DNA of 64,000 nt from Acanthosoma haemorrhoidale (lineage: Eukaryota > Arthropoda > Insecta > Hemiptera > Acanthosomatidae), in assembly GCA_930367205.1 (NCBI GenBank), contig CAKNEZ010000011.1:428501-492500 (forward strand), read 5' to 3'. Shown here piece after piece: positions 20,337 to 30,905 of this stretch (its first letter is position 1; each line of letters begins with the position of its first letter). The notes below the pieces were generated by a model, which had not been told where the DNA came from, made no database searches, and worked only from the letters and a program-made list of their open reading frames with translations. The position numbers and the translations under genes were made by a program.

Positions 20337-22587
20337 AAAAGAAGTTTTACTAAATTCTTATGTTGACGAATGGAAAACTTTTAAAATAAATATAATGTTA
20401 GAATGCACATACATTAAGAAAAATGAAAATACTATTAGTGAAAGAACAGATTTTAATTTTAAATCGAAAGTTAGTACGATAGATGTTTCTATAAACCTAC
20501 AAAATTACATTGAAACAATTTTTGAAAAAACTTTAGAGGAACAGGACGAGTTTGAAAAAAAAGGTTCCGGTTGGATGTATACCTCTGTAAACTATATCTG
20601 CTTACATTTAACTAAATATAAACCTTTTGGAGGATCTCAATATATTGAATTACCTAAAAAAATACGGGACAAACGTTGGGTTATAAATGTAAGAAATAAT
20701 ACTAATGATTTCTTCCGTTTAGCTATACTTAGTGATAATATTAGATCAAATGACTTTAATGCATACAAAAATATTCAAACTTCATATTCCTTAGATTCTA
20801 TATCGTTCCCGACACCAATTAAGGATATCAAACGATTTGAAAATTTAAATAATCTGTCTATAAATGTTTATGGCTTGGACGAGAAAAATAATGTGTATCC
20901 GATTAGAATTAGTAAAAAGGAAAATTATGATAAAATGTTTGATTTATTATTAACACAAAATGGGGAAAATTTTCACTATTGCTTGATCACAAATCTTTCA
21001 CGATTAGTAAGTTCTCAAATATCTTTGCACAAATGTGCATATAGCATCTGTCGTAGATGTCTGTTCGTATTTCCAAAGACGTATGTAAAAAAGTATGGGA
21101 AAAATGGTAATAAGCGAAAGCGTGAACATGAATTATTTTGTCGTAATCATAAACCAATTCGATCTGTTTTTCCGAAAGAAGATAAAATTGAATTTAAACA
21201 TGTGGAATATACAAAACCTATCCCAATTGTAGTTTATGCAGACATTGAATCTCTTTTAATACCAATTTCGGGGCCTGTTCCTCATCCGTCAACATCTTGG
21301 AACAAAGCTGTTCATGAGCATCGTGCCTTTTCTGTTTCACTTCTAGCCAAGTCTGACATTTTAGATTTGAAACCGTTTGTTTATACGGGTGAAACTATAT
21401 GCTAGCGTTTTTAGAAAAACTTGAATCTATATCTGTTGAAGCGGATAAAATATACGCTAATCCTCTTCCGATGGAAGAAATGAGCGAAGGGGAAAATGAA
21501 ATATTTTATTCTGCTAAAGACTGCATATTATGTCAATACCCCTTAGACGAACTTCATCGCCTGCGTCATAACTGTCACTTGACAGGAAAATTTATCGGAC
21601 CAGCACATAGCGCATGTAATTTAAGAGCAAGAAAGCCTGATTTTATACCTGTTTTTATGCACAACTTACAAGGCTATGATTCTCATTTTATAATCCCTTT
21701 CTTGGGCCACTGTGAAAATGTTTGCATAATTCCTAGTAATTCTGAAAATTATATAGGTTTCACTATAAAATTTAAAGGATGTAGAACGAAAATACGATTT
21801 GTTGACTTGTTTATATTTCTATCATCGAGGTTGGATACATTGGTGAACAATTTACAAAATCAACCTCAATCAATTAATGAAATATTTCCAAATATGGCTA
21901 GTATTATTAATGATGAAAATAAAATTAAATTACTTACAAGGAAAGGCGTATTTCCATACAATTATTTTAATTCGTTTGAATGTCTAAATGAAACTCAACT
22001 ACCTTCTAAAAAAATAATTTTTTAATGAATTGACAACAAAATCCATTAGCAATGTAGACTATGAACATGCAAAAAGTGTGTGGGAAACTTATAAAATTAA
22101 AATATTAAAAGATTATGTAGAATTATATGTACAAACCGATGTAATTCTGTTGTGTGAAGTTTTTGAAACCTTCCGCCTTCTCTGTCTACAAATTTATCAA
22201 TTGGATCCAACATGGTTTTTTTACTTTACCTCAGCTATCGTGGAATGCAATGTTGAAATATACTCAAATAAAATTAGATGTAATAAAAGATATTGATATG
22301 GTACAGTTTTTTGAAAAAGGAATAAGGGGAGGTATTTGCCAAGTCGTTTCCCGCTATGCCAAAGCTAACAATAAATATTTAAGTGAGTACGATTCTACTA
22401 AACCCAGTAATTATTTATTATATGTAGATGTTAACAATCTTTATGGTTATGCCATGAACCTGCCCCTGCCATATGCCGAATTTGAGTGGACTGATGAAAT
22501 AGTAAATGTATTAGATCTGGAAAACAATTCAGAAACAGGTTATATGCTGGATGTTGATATTGAGTACCCCGTAGAAATTCATATATG
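20337..22587 (+). pseudogene. Protein-primed family B DNA polymerase, N-terminal two-thirds
   Basis: ORFs 20395-21405, 21399-22025, 22030-22296 and 22154-22588 are consecutive parts of one gene broken by frameshifts at about 21400, 22026 and 22240. Visible in order: N-terminal domain ('YTSVNYICLHLTKY'), a CxxC/H zinc knuckle ('CRRCLFVF'), Exo I 'YADIES' (about codon 280), Exo II 'HNLQGYDSHF', Exo III 'YVQTDVILL', and polymerase motif A 'DVNNLYGYAM' (22430-22460). The gene stops 120 bp later, with motif B, motif C (DTD) and the thumb missing. The family uses a terminal protein primer to replicate linear genomes. The upstream start is uncertain. Confidence 0.85.
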
Positions 22588-23084
22588 ACTACCTGTGTAT
22601 CGTAAAACATACCCCTGGCCGACAGGATCCGCTTTCCACGAGGGAGGGGGTTACCATATTTATATCAGTAAATTTCGCCCTAAAAAGGACACTCTGTTTC
22701 CTAGTCTCCTGAGCCACACTACTTGTAACTTGACACCAGGGGCACTTGGCCCCTGGTAGGCCCACTCTTCACTCTTTTCTAGTCTCTACATATCGATAGC
22801 CGCTATCACGATAGTCGCGATACGCCTACTCAGCCTTCCGCTAATCTACTCTATGACGCACCTCTACGACGGCACTTTGCCACACAGCCTATAGCAGACC
22901 TCTGACGACTTGTACTTATTACGCTGCCGATCTCTCGCCCGAACTCTGAAAACTGGTCTTATTCTTTATGAACCTCTGAACCTCATCCTGAACACAGTGT
23001 CTTGTCGGGACACATTCCTATCAATAAATGGAGTCAGATATTAACGCCTACATGGAACATAGTCCATGTTATTAACTACAACAG
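22588..23084 (+). repeat. LTR-like sequence (R-U5 end related to 39190-39333)
   Basis: The last ~140 bp (22930-23073) match 39190-39333, including 'TTATTCTTTATGAA', a TGTCGGG(A/G)CACAT block and ATGGAGTCAGAT(A/G)TTAACGCC, then a small hairpin (ACATGG...CCATGT). This looks like the right end of an LTR. The left part has no clear match and its start is unknown. It abuts the truncated polymerase. Confidence 0.5.
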
Positions 23085-23160
23085 TCCGACAATTGTTGAC
23101 CTCCGACAATTGTTCACCTTTTCCGACAATTGTTCACCTCCAACAATTGTTCAACCATTT
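23085..23160. repeat. Four tandem copies of a palindromic ACAATTGT motif
   Basis: ACAATTGT at 23089, 23106, 23126 and 23143, each within a CCGACAATTGTTCACC-like unit. Spacings are 17, 20 and 17 bp. Confidence 0.85.
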
Positions 23161-23260
23161 CCCGACAGTAACCAATGAAGAATCATTATTTCGTCAAGTA
23201 AACAAACCAAATTTTAAAGGTAGGATCACATTTGCAGATAATGTAACAGCAGTCCAGTTG

Positions 23261-23418
23261 TGTGATGAAATGGAATGCTTAATATTCCATATGTTTAATT
23301 TATCATATGTTCAATTGTCAAATTTATTTTCAACTCTGTCATTACTGTCTGTAGTTTATAATAAATAAAAGCCTAATTTCTGGTCTTAAATGTATTTATT
23401 ATCAGTACAAATACAACA
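23261..23418 (+). repeat. Solo-like LTR, second copy of the 903-1045 family
   Basis: Begins TGTGATGAAATGG and ends ACAAATACAACA, 158 bp. Similarity to 903-1045 (inverted) covers the entire unit and ends sharply on both sides. No target-site duplication is obvious. Confidence 0.75.
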
Positions 23419-23705
23419 ATTTTATTTATTATAGACTACAACAATTTCACTCTCAAACACAAGATTCCTCTTTTTCCGGGGGAGGGGAGGGTTTCAATGG
23501 CCTCAACTTCGCTTTCCTCTACAATCCTAGGACATGTTCTGGTCGACCTCAAACTAAACGAACATATGTATCCTTCATGCAAATTAACAGTCATGAAAGG
23601 CCTTTGTGCTGAAGTATTGATTGGCCATGATATACTCGTGGAATATTTTGACGTTTCAATCTCTTTTGGTGGATCAAAGCCCCCACTCACTATATGTGCC
23701 TCTAC
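23419..23705 (+). pseudogene. Retroelement aspartic protease fragment
   Basis: The frame from about 23440 to 23705 encodes the C-terminal half of a retrotransposon protease: 'ILGHVLVDLKLNEH', 'LCAEVLIGHDIL', 'FGGSKPPLTIC'. The catalytic Asp-Thr/Ser-Gly part is not present. It is cut at 23705 by the LTR of the minus-strand gypsy element. It could belong to the same retroelement as the LTR-like sequence to its left or the plus-strand pol at 30906. Confidence 0.6.
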
Positions 23706-23853
23706 TGTCAGAATGAAAGACATAGGTTGATTGAATATAAGTAATAATTTATTAACTATTAAATAAGTACATTTTAACCACAAGTTATATAGGTTAGATT
23801 AATATTGTCAGCCGGCTTTGTTCATTTAATAGAGATAACCAAACCATATGACA
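23706..23853 (-). repeat. 3' LTR of the gypsy element
   Basis: 148 bp, minus strand TGTCATATGG ... TTCATTCTGACA. Near-identical to 27904-28051. Preceded on the minus strand by a long A-run and ACAGAGA as a possible polypurine tract. Confidence 0.9.
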
Positions 23854-23887
23854 TCTCTGTTTTTTTTTTTTTTTTTTTTTTTTTCTT
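23854..23887. repeat. Poly(T) run next to the 3' LTR
   Basis: About 24 consecutive T on the plus strand, between the pol stop and the 3' LTR. Confidence 0.9.
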
Positions 23888-25531
23888 TTATTGTGATACA
23901 TAGTTTTCTTTTAGATATGCTGGCTGACGACTGATTCGTCCACTACGAGTTACATATGTGTCATTGTCATTATTGATATCTTCGCTCTGGCTTTGGTTCA
24001 TTAATTGCTGATCTGCTGGATCGGCTGTATTATTAACCTTACCATTATTATTTGGATTTACCGAAATTTGTGGTTTAATATTTTCATCAAGTCTATATTC
24101 GTTACTTTCTATTTCGAATGATAGGCTAGTATCATTTCTTAAGTGTATTATATTGCGCGTCAATAAGGAGCCTCCCTCTGTCTTAATTTGATAAGCCCTA
24201 TTGTTTGTGTTTCTATCTATTATTACAGCCCGATCCCACATTCCTTGTTTGTTTCTTACTCTAATATTTTCTCCTTTTTCGTATTTTTTCAAATCTTTGG
24301 CTCGTTGATCATGCAAAATTTTTTGTTTCCTTTGTCTTTGTAACAATTCACCTTTTATATATGAATTTTCTTCACTTTTAAACTTTGGTATATCATACAG
24401 AACACCATTCACATTTTTACCTTGCATTATCACATTTGGAGAAGGTATTGTATTAGATATTGGTGTGTTGTTTAATTCTAGTATTGCTAAGTACACATCT
24501 TTTTTATCAAAATGAGCTTTTCTAATTACATTTTTCACAGTTTGTATGTGCCGCTCCACCATTCCGTTACTTTGTGGATATGTTGGACTCGACGTAACAT
24601 GCTTAAATTTCCATTCTCTTGTAAACGTTTTAAATAGAAAACTCGTAAATTGTGGGCCATTATCTGATCTGAATTCTTCTGGTATACCCCAGTGTACAAA
24701 ACAAGACTTTAATGCTTTTATAACTGTTACACTAGTTTCATCCTTCAATGGTAAAACATCTACATATTTAGAAAAATAATCCACAACTAACATGTTTGGT
24801 TTTCTATCAATGTAAAAAATATCAGCTCCTACTGTTGCCCATGTTTTATCTGGTATTAATGTCGGTATTAGACTTTCTTTCTGATTTGATCGTTGGAACG
24901 TTAAGCATGTTTTACAGTTGTTTATTTTGTTTTCTATATCTTTATTCATATTGGGCCAAAATACTATTTCTCTCGCTCTAGCTTTTGTTTTTTCAATGCC
25001 TAAATGATTATAATGTAACTTACTCAAAACTTCTTCTCGTAATTTGTTTGGTACTATTACACAATTATTTTTAAACAGTAAGTCATCATACTCATAAATG
25101 TCGGCATGGTAAGTATGATAATATTTAACTATATTTGGTACATCTTTTATTTCTTTTGGCCAACCTTTTTTTATTGTATTTTTCAATGTCTGCAATTCTA
25201 TGTCATTTTTTGTTGCTTCTATATATTTTTGTTTCTTTTGATTACTCATCTCGCTTGCTAACGTAAGTTCTAATATATACATTCTGGAATCTCCATCCTC
25301 TTTAGTTTCTTTTAAATGAGCTCTCGATAGTAAATCTGCTATTATTAAATTTTTACCACTTGTATAAGTTACTTTAATATCATATGGTTTTAACCGCATT
25401 CGCATTTTTTGTAGTCTCATTGGTATATCAGATATCTTTCGTCTTAAAATAGGGATCAGCGGTTTATGATCTGATTCTACTCCAAAAAGTTTACCGATTA
25501 CATACTGTATGAAACGCTCACATACAAACAC
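23888..25531 (-). pseudogene. Gypsy pol: RNase H C-terminus and integrase
   Basis: A 547-codon open frame, the best preserved part of the element. It starts inside RNase H ('FGVESDHKPLIPIL', 'LIIADLLSRAH'), then the integrase HHCC zinc motif (HYNHLG ... CKTCLTF, about residues 170-215) and catalytic core with D in GADIFYID, D in RSDNGPQFTS and E in SNGMVERHIQT. The tail ends in a low-complexity N/Q/D-rich stretch and 'SGRISRQPAYLKENY'. Integrase joins cDNA to host DNA. Upstream reading frame is broken near 25560, so the ORF is only part of the polyprotein. Confidence 0.85.
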
Positions 25532-25559
25532 TTTGGCATATAATTCTTTCTCTATTTGA

Positions 25560-26732
25560 GCCTACGATTTTTGACATTCAGTGAATGCTTGTGATGCATA
25601 TGCTACTGGCAAATCATTATGTAACAGAACTGCACCAATAGTACTCCGGTACTACTAGCGTCTACACTAATTTTGCACTCCTTATTTACATCGTATAATT
25701 GTAGAATAGGAGTTTTGCTTTAACATATTTTTATCTTTTTAAAACAATTTTCATGTTCACTTGTCCAGTTGAAAATTGTACCTTTTTTAATTAGATTACG
25801 CAATGGTTCCGTTAACTGAGCTGAGTTTTCTACAAATTTACCCACGTAGGTTATCAATCCTAATAATCGTTCTAATGCTTTAACATCTTTTGGTCTTTCC
25901 ATTTCACTAATTTCTTTGACTTTGTCATCATCAATTTCTATCCCTTTGCTACTGAAGTAATGACCTAAAAATTTAATTCTTTCTTCTTTAAACTTACATT
26001 TGTTTTTATTAAATTTAATCCCATGCTCATAAGCTCTTTTCATTACTAATTCTAAAATTTCTAATAATTCTTTTTCATTTTCTGCCCATATCATTATATC
26101 ATCGATATACACAGCTACGTTTTTTATACCTTCAAAAATCTATGAATAAGTTTTATGGAACACTTCTGGTGCAATACTAACCCCGAAAGGCATTCTTAAA
26201 AATCTAAATGGACCATATGGCGTTTGAAAAGCCGTCATTAACGAACTCCTATGTGTAAGTTTTAATGCCAAAACCCATTTGATGCGTCTAGAACTGCAAA
26301 CATTTTTGCCCCCGCCATTTTACTAGATATTTCCTCAAATGTAGGTAAAGAACAATGTTCTCTTAGTAAACAAGTGTTAAGATGCTGTGGGTCTAAACAA
26401 ATACGTAATGATTTATCAGGTTTACTGGTGATAACGATTGGGTTCATAAGTTCAGTAGGTTCGTTAACTTTTGTAACAATTTTATTGTCTTTCATTCTGT
26501 ATAATGTTTCTTTGAAAAGATCTAATAATTTAAAAGGTATTCTACGACATGGTTCAATTTTTCCCTCATATCCTTCTTTTAATTTGAAATCATATATTTT
26601 TGAGATTTTTCCTATACCTTCGAATAGTTCTTTATATCTGCTAAGCAATTTTGTGAGACCATTATTTGTATTCATATTTATATTTTCAACTCTGGTAATT
26701 AATTTCAGTTTTTTAATTGTATCTAATCCCAA
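25560..26732 (-). pseudogene. Gypsy pol: reverse transcriptase
   Basis: Two frames, 26732-26262 and 26112-25720, hold the RT. The first has 'IVITSKPDKSLRICLDPQHLN' and 'FAVLDASNGFWH' (motif A, with D). The second starts in 'YIDDIMIW' (catalytic YxDD) and continues into the thumb, 'IKFLGHYFSSKGIEID'. Frame changes at about 26255, 26115 and 25560 disable it. It copies element RNA into cDNA from a tRNA primer. Confidence 0.8.
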
Positions 26733-27902
26733 AACAGAGCTTGAGCTATTACAGTTTACTAAATAAAATTTTATTGGTTCTATTTTACCCTTGATTACAC
26801 AATCTAATATACAGTTCCTATAACCGGTATTTCAGAACCACTGTAATTTGCCAATTTGTTATCTGTTTTATTTATTTTCTCTTTAATTTTCAAATTTTCA
26901 TAGTCGCTTTTTTTTAAAACATTGCATTCCCGCCCCTGTATCGAGCTTGACTGAAAGTGAAGTTTTGCTTTCCAATATATTTATAGATAATTCCCAACCC
27001 TTTTGAACATTATTTATTTTTAGGATTCTCCCTAAAGTGTACATTTCAGCATCCTCTCCCTCAATCATATTTACATTATTTATATTTCGAGTTATTCTAC
27101 ACATTTTTGCAAAATGATTTATCCTATTACATTTAATACAAATTTTACCGTAGGCTGGGCAATTTCTATACCCATGGACGTTGCCGCATTTATTGCACCT
27201 CAATCGCTGCTGGCTTCCATATTGCTGCTCTTGTTGCAGTGATGTCTTGCTGCTTTCGACGTCCACGGCTGCGTACTCACTCTCAGATTACTCGTCGCTG
27301 CTTTGGTTCTTCTCCTTTGCTGTACTATATTTATTTCCTCTTCTTCTGTACCTCGCAACGTCTCTATTCTTTGTTTTGCTAACTCCGCCACTTTGCATAA
27401 ATTAGTACATTTATCTAGTGTTAGATCATCTTCCCGCAACAATCTATCTTTCACTTGTTCATCCTGTATACCACTTACAATTTGATCTTTTATAAGGCTA
27501 TCCTTCAATGTTTCAAATGCACAATCAACACTTAACTTTTTCAAATCTGTAAAGAAATCATCGAATGACTCACCCTTTCTCTGTTTACGTTGAAAAAAAT
27601 TAAATCTTGCCACCGTCTCGTTTTTTTTAGGTATGCAATAATCTTCAAAAGCTTTAACTACAATTGCGTATTCCTTCTGTTCTTCTGCCGTTAAATTAAA
27701 GGTTTCATATTTATCTTGTGCATCTTCTCCTAATACGCTCAACAGTATACCAACTTTTACTTCATCTTTTTTATCTTGTGCTTCGATAGCCGACAAGTAA
27801 TGATTAAACTTGCTATACCACCTTTTCCATGCTTCTGCTATATTTCCTTCGAAAATAAATTGTTCTGGCGGTTTCAAATTTACATGTCCTACCGACTGTG
27901 CC
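26733..27902 (-). pseudogene. Gypsy gag and protease
   Basis: The ORF starting at 27904 encodes a Mag-type Gag capsid ('KPPEQFIFEGNIAEAWKRWY', 'CIPKKNETVARFNFFQR', 'GESFDDFFTDLKKL'). After a frameshift near 27250 come two zinc knuckles (CNKCGNVHGYRNC and CIKCNRINHFAKMC) and the protease with 'LDTGA' at about 26930, where a further one-base change in a G-run breaks the frame. The Gag start is unusual: see the LTR/PBS entry. Confidence 0.8.
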
Positions 27903-27904
27903 AT
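27886..27904 (-). other. Primer binding site overlapping the gag start codon
   Basis: The LTR ends ...CTGACA and is followed without spacing by TGGCACAGTCGGTAGGAC, a TGG-initial tRNA-primer site (Ser-type by resemblance). The A ending the LTR plus TG of the primer site forms the gag ATG, so the primer site is translated as the first Gag codons (MAQSVG). Confidence 0.65.
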
Positions 27905-28051
27905 GTCAGAATGAAAGACATAGGTTGATTGAATATAAGTAATAATTTATTAACCATTAAATAAGTACATTTTAATCACAAGTTATATAGGTTAGATTAA
28001 TATTGTCAGCCGGCTTTGTTTATTTAATAGAGATAACAAAACCATATGACA
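27904..28051 (-). repeat. 5' LTR of the gypsy element
   Basis: 148 bp with TG...CA ends, near-identical to 23706-23853. Confidence 0.9.
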
Positions 28052-28570
28052 CTAGTGACATAATAAGATAGAACGAGGGAAATGCATAACGTAAAAGGTT
28101 CTTCCATACGAAACATCCCCAAGTGTGTTGTTGTACACGTATAAATCTTTATGGAAGCCTAGAAAGAAAGAGTCATCTTCGCCTTACACTGTTATCTTAA
28201 AGGAGTTCGTTAATTCTGTGAAAACAGGGCATTGCATTTGGTGGGATATTTTTTTAATACCGACTACGGCGTATTCAATTTACTTATTGATTTATTTCGC
28301 TGTATTTTACAGACACACCCAGAGAATTTCTCCCGGTTTTGAATTCCGGCTCTGCTACCCTCTTTAAATTATATAACGATAAAAAAATGTATTCCGGTCA
28401 GGATATATATAATATAATAGAAAAAAGTCTAAATCCAAGTTATGTAACTAGCTATCTCACGTTTGAACTACCTTTTCATCAGAAATAATTATAATTCTTC
28501 AAATATTCACGAACTAGGTGATTAGGCCTATAAACTTCTCTTGAGTAATTTAACTTATTTATTTTATTCT
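28052..28570 (+). repeat. Direct duplication, copy 1
   Basis: About 518 bp almost identical to 30388-30905. It begins at the first base beyond the gypsy 5' LTR and ends at a TTCTAAA shared with copy 2. It includes the exon-like sequence below. Confidence 0.95.
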
Positions 28571-28657
28571 AAAAGCATCAATACGTTTCGAGGAAAAGAT
28601 GTAATATCAGCAAAGATGTGGCAGGACTTTAGATTAGTTGAACATTTGTGCTACCAG
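28313..28657 (+). pseudogene. Exon-like sequence of an unrecognised gene
   Basis: Preceded by a 3' splice-site-like TGTATTTTACAG and followed by CTACCAG|GTAGCA. In between, a protein-like frame ('LNSGSATLFKLYND', 'GQDIYNIIEKSLNPSYV') shifts once at about 28487 and continues ('STF/NTFRGKDVISAKMWQDFRLVEHLCYQ' region). A TAG at about 28521 interrupts copy 1 only. The balanced residue composition and splice-like ends suggest an exon of a host or mobile gene. I do not recognise the protein. Confidence 0.4.
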
Positions 28658-30387
28658 GTAGCAGCAGCAGGAGGAGGGTATCGGGGCCGCGAGCGATGGA
28701 ATGCCGTCGCTTGGGCATTTTCATTCTCGCCCTAATTCTATTTCATTATGAATATTCATGATAATTCGACAATTAGATGAATCGTATCGGTTGGATGGGA
28801 TGGATGTTCCCGGTACTTTAAAGTTTTTCTATGACGCTGGTATATGTCAAAGCCTATTCACTTCCCGGAGTTATTGTTTGTCATGGCGTCAACCCTAGGA
28901 GAAATTTCCAATATATCAGTTAACTCTGGTCTCCCTTCAAAGCGAATAAATCTTTCGCCTTTTACTAAAGATTTCCGTGGAGGGGGACTTTTGATGAGTC
29001 TATAATCAATTTTTTGTCAGAACTCCGCCCTCGGGTGGGGTCATATATTCTTATCATCTCGCCTCATTCGAATGAACATACATGCCATTTTGTGTGTGCT
29101 GCTGCGTTGAGTCTTGACTGAATGACCAACTCATAAAAAAGCTCTACTTACCATACCTACCGAATAGATTCTTCTACATAGGGAAAAAACTTGTAAGAAT
29201 TTCCCTGACAAAAAAGGATCCTCCTATCTTTCCTTCAACGTTTGATTTCAAATCTGAGAGCTTTCAAAAAATAAACGAAATTTCCCCGGTCTCATCATTA
29301 AATAATACCTCAATCCCGTAAAAAATATAGATGATGAATTAATTAATTTGTCTAAACCTCCCTTGTCATTTTTCTTAAACCATCAATAAGCACACTCGGT
29401 GTCCTCATGTAACCGATTAAGAAACACAATCGTTCGTTGCGATTAATTTTAATTTTATTTAATCGAATTTTAGACTATTTCGCCACAGTTAAAGTGTTCC
29501 AACATCATTTATTGTTTGTGTGCAAAACAAATCAACCGTCAATATATGGAGAGGCGTCATAAAACACAATCTTAATATTAAACTGTACATCTACAAGTTT
29601 CCTTCCATCGGGCTTATCCAAGTGCATGCCGATTAAGTAGAATGCGACTAAATACAAATACATTTTGATCGTAGAGACAACAAAAGTATACATTTTAATT
29701 TAAATGGAAATAAATTACGATTACCATGCGATTGTTGTCCAAACAAAACTTAGCACACGTTTAAAAATATCATTTTCTCCAATCATAAATAGAGCTAGCT
29801 ATACTAGCAAAAAAGTAGTCTAGAACAGAGTATGTCAAAACGTTGGACATTAATAAATGTATGCAGTGGTTAGTTAATAACTCATTTTATCAACCTAAGC
29901 CGACCTTCCAAGAAACTCTACTACAAAAGTTTTTCTATTGACGTTTTTGTCACAGGTTCACTGTATAATACATAAGACTGCCAGATCCCTTTTATTTGGA
30001 GTGAGCAGGTATTAGCGGTGGTAACAGATTCTTCGATCTTAAGGGTTCGGTAGGAATATGTGCCATTATGTTTATGCTCTGCCATTTGGAGTTTGTTAAC
30101 CCGGAAAGGTTTACTCTAGCTTGGACAGTCAGTCTTCCGCTGATATTGTTATACCATCGTTTACACATTCCGGAGGGATTCCACTGTTCCAATATGAAAG
30201 TTAAATGACTTTAGACGAGTCTGTAGGCAATCGGAGGTTAAAGAAGTGGAGGATCCATTCATTTCCCCTTGCTAAGACGTCTGATGTATCAATGCCTGTA
30301 CGGTACGGCCAGGGAGTGAGTGTGGATAAACATCTTTTCCGGCTGCTAGGAAGTTTAGAATTCTACCGGCTACGGCTACCCCCTGGT
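28658..30387. other. Intergenic, no gene recognised
   Basis: AT-rich DNA between the two duplication copies, with no ORF or repeat that I can name. A CAG-rich stretch occurs just after the exon-like end (28655-28680). Confidence 0.45.
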
Positions 30388-30905
30388 GACGTAATAAGAT
30401 AGAACGAGGGAAATGCATAACGTAAAAGGTTCTTCCATACGAAACATCCCCAAGTGTGTTGTTGTACACGTATAAATCTTTATGGAAGCCTAGAAAGAAA
30501 GAGTCATCTTCACCTTACACTGTTATCTTAAAGGAGTTCGTTAATTCTGTGAAAACAGGGCATTGCATTTGGTGGGATATTTTTTTAATACCGACTACGG
30601 CGTATTCAATTTACTTATTGATTTATTTCGCTGTATTTTACAGACACACCCAGAGAATTTCTCCCGGTTTTGAATTCCGGCTCTGCTACCCTCTTTAAAT
30701 TATATAACGATAAAAAAATGTATTCCGGTCAGGATATATATAATATAATAGAAAAAAGTCTAAATCCAAGTTATGTAACTAGCTATCTCACGTTTGAACT
30801 ACCTTTTCATCAGAAATAATTATAATTCTTCAAATATTCACGAACTAGGTGATTTGGCCTATAACCTTCTATTGAGTGATTTAACTTATTTATTTTATTC
30901 TAAAG
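30388..30905 (+). repeat. Direct duplication, copy 2
   Basis: Matches 28052-28570 at nearly every base and ends precisely where the gypsy pol sequence begins at 30906. It carries the same frameshift as copy 1, so that change predates the duplication, but lacks the copy-1 TAG. Confidence 0.95.

Larger units (their letters stand above)
12270..22587. mobile_element. Decayed Polinton/Maverick (adintovirus-like) element
   Basis: The block combines a leftward capsid cassette (PLA2/core protein, adenain-like protease, candidate penton, major capsid protein) with a rightward protein-primed family B DNA polymerase. This gene set defines Polintons and related adintoviruses. Nearly all genes have frameshifts or stops, a LINE interrupts the polymerase region at 19327-20217, and the polymerase is truncated at 22587. 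No integrase, FtsK-type packaging ATPase or terminal inverted repeats were found, so the true borders are uncertain; the left limit is set just before the BIR gene. Confidence 0.85.
23706..28051 (-). mobile_element. Ty3/gypsy (Mag-like) retrotransposon with 148-bp LTRs
   Basis: Minus-strand element of 4,346 bp with both LTRs, Gag, protease, RT, RNase H and integrase in order. The LTRs differ at only a few positions, so insertion is fairly recent, yet the coding frame has several frameshifts. Flanks do not show a convincing target-site duplication (CTAC versus CTAG at best). Confidence 0.9.

Noticed and set aside
23066..23368. 100-codon plus-strand ORF
   Set aside because: Runs through the palindromic array and a solo-like LTR, so it is not one gene.
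23706..28055. Target-site duplication CTAC/CTAG for the 148-bp-LTR gypsy element
   Set aside because: Only three of four bases match and the right flank is the edge of a duplicated unit, so the claim is not supported.
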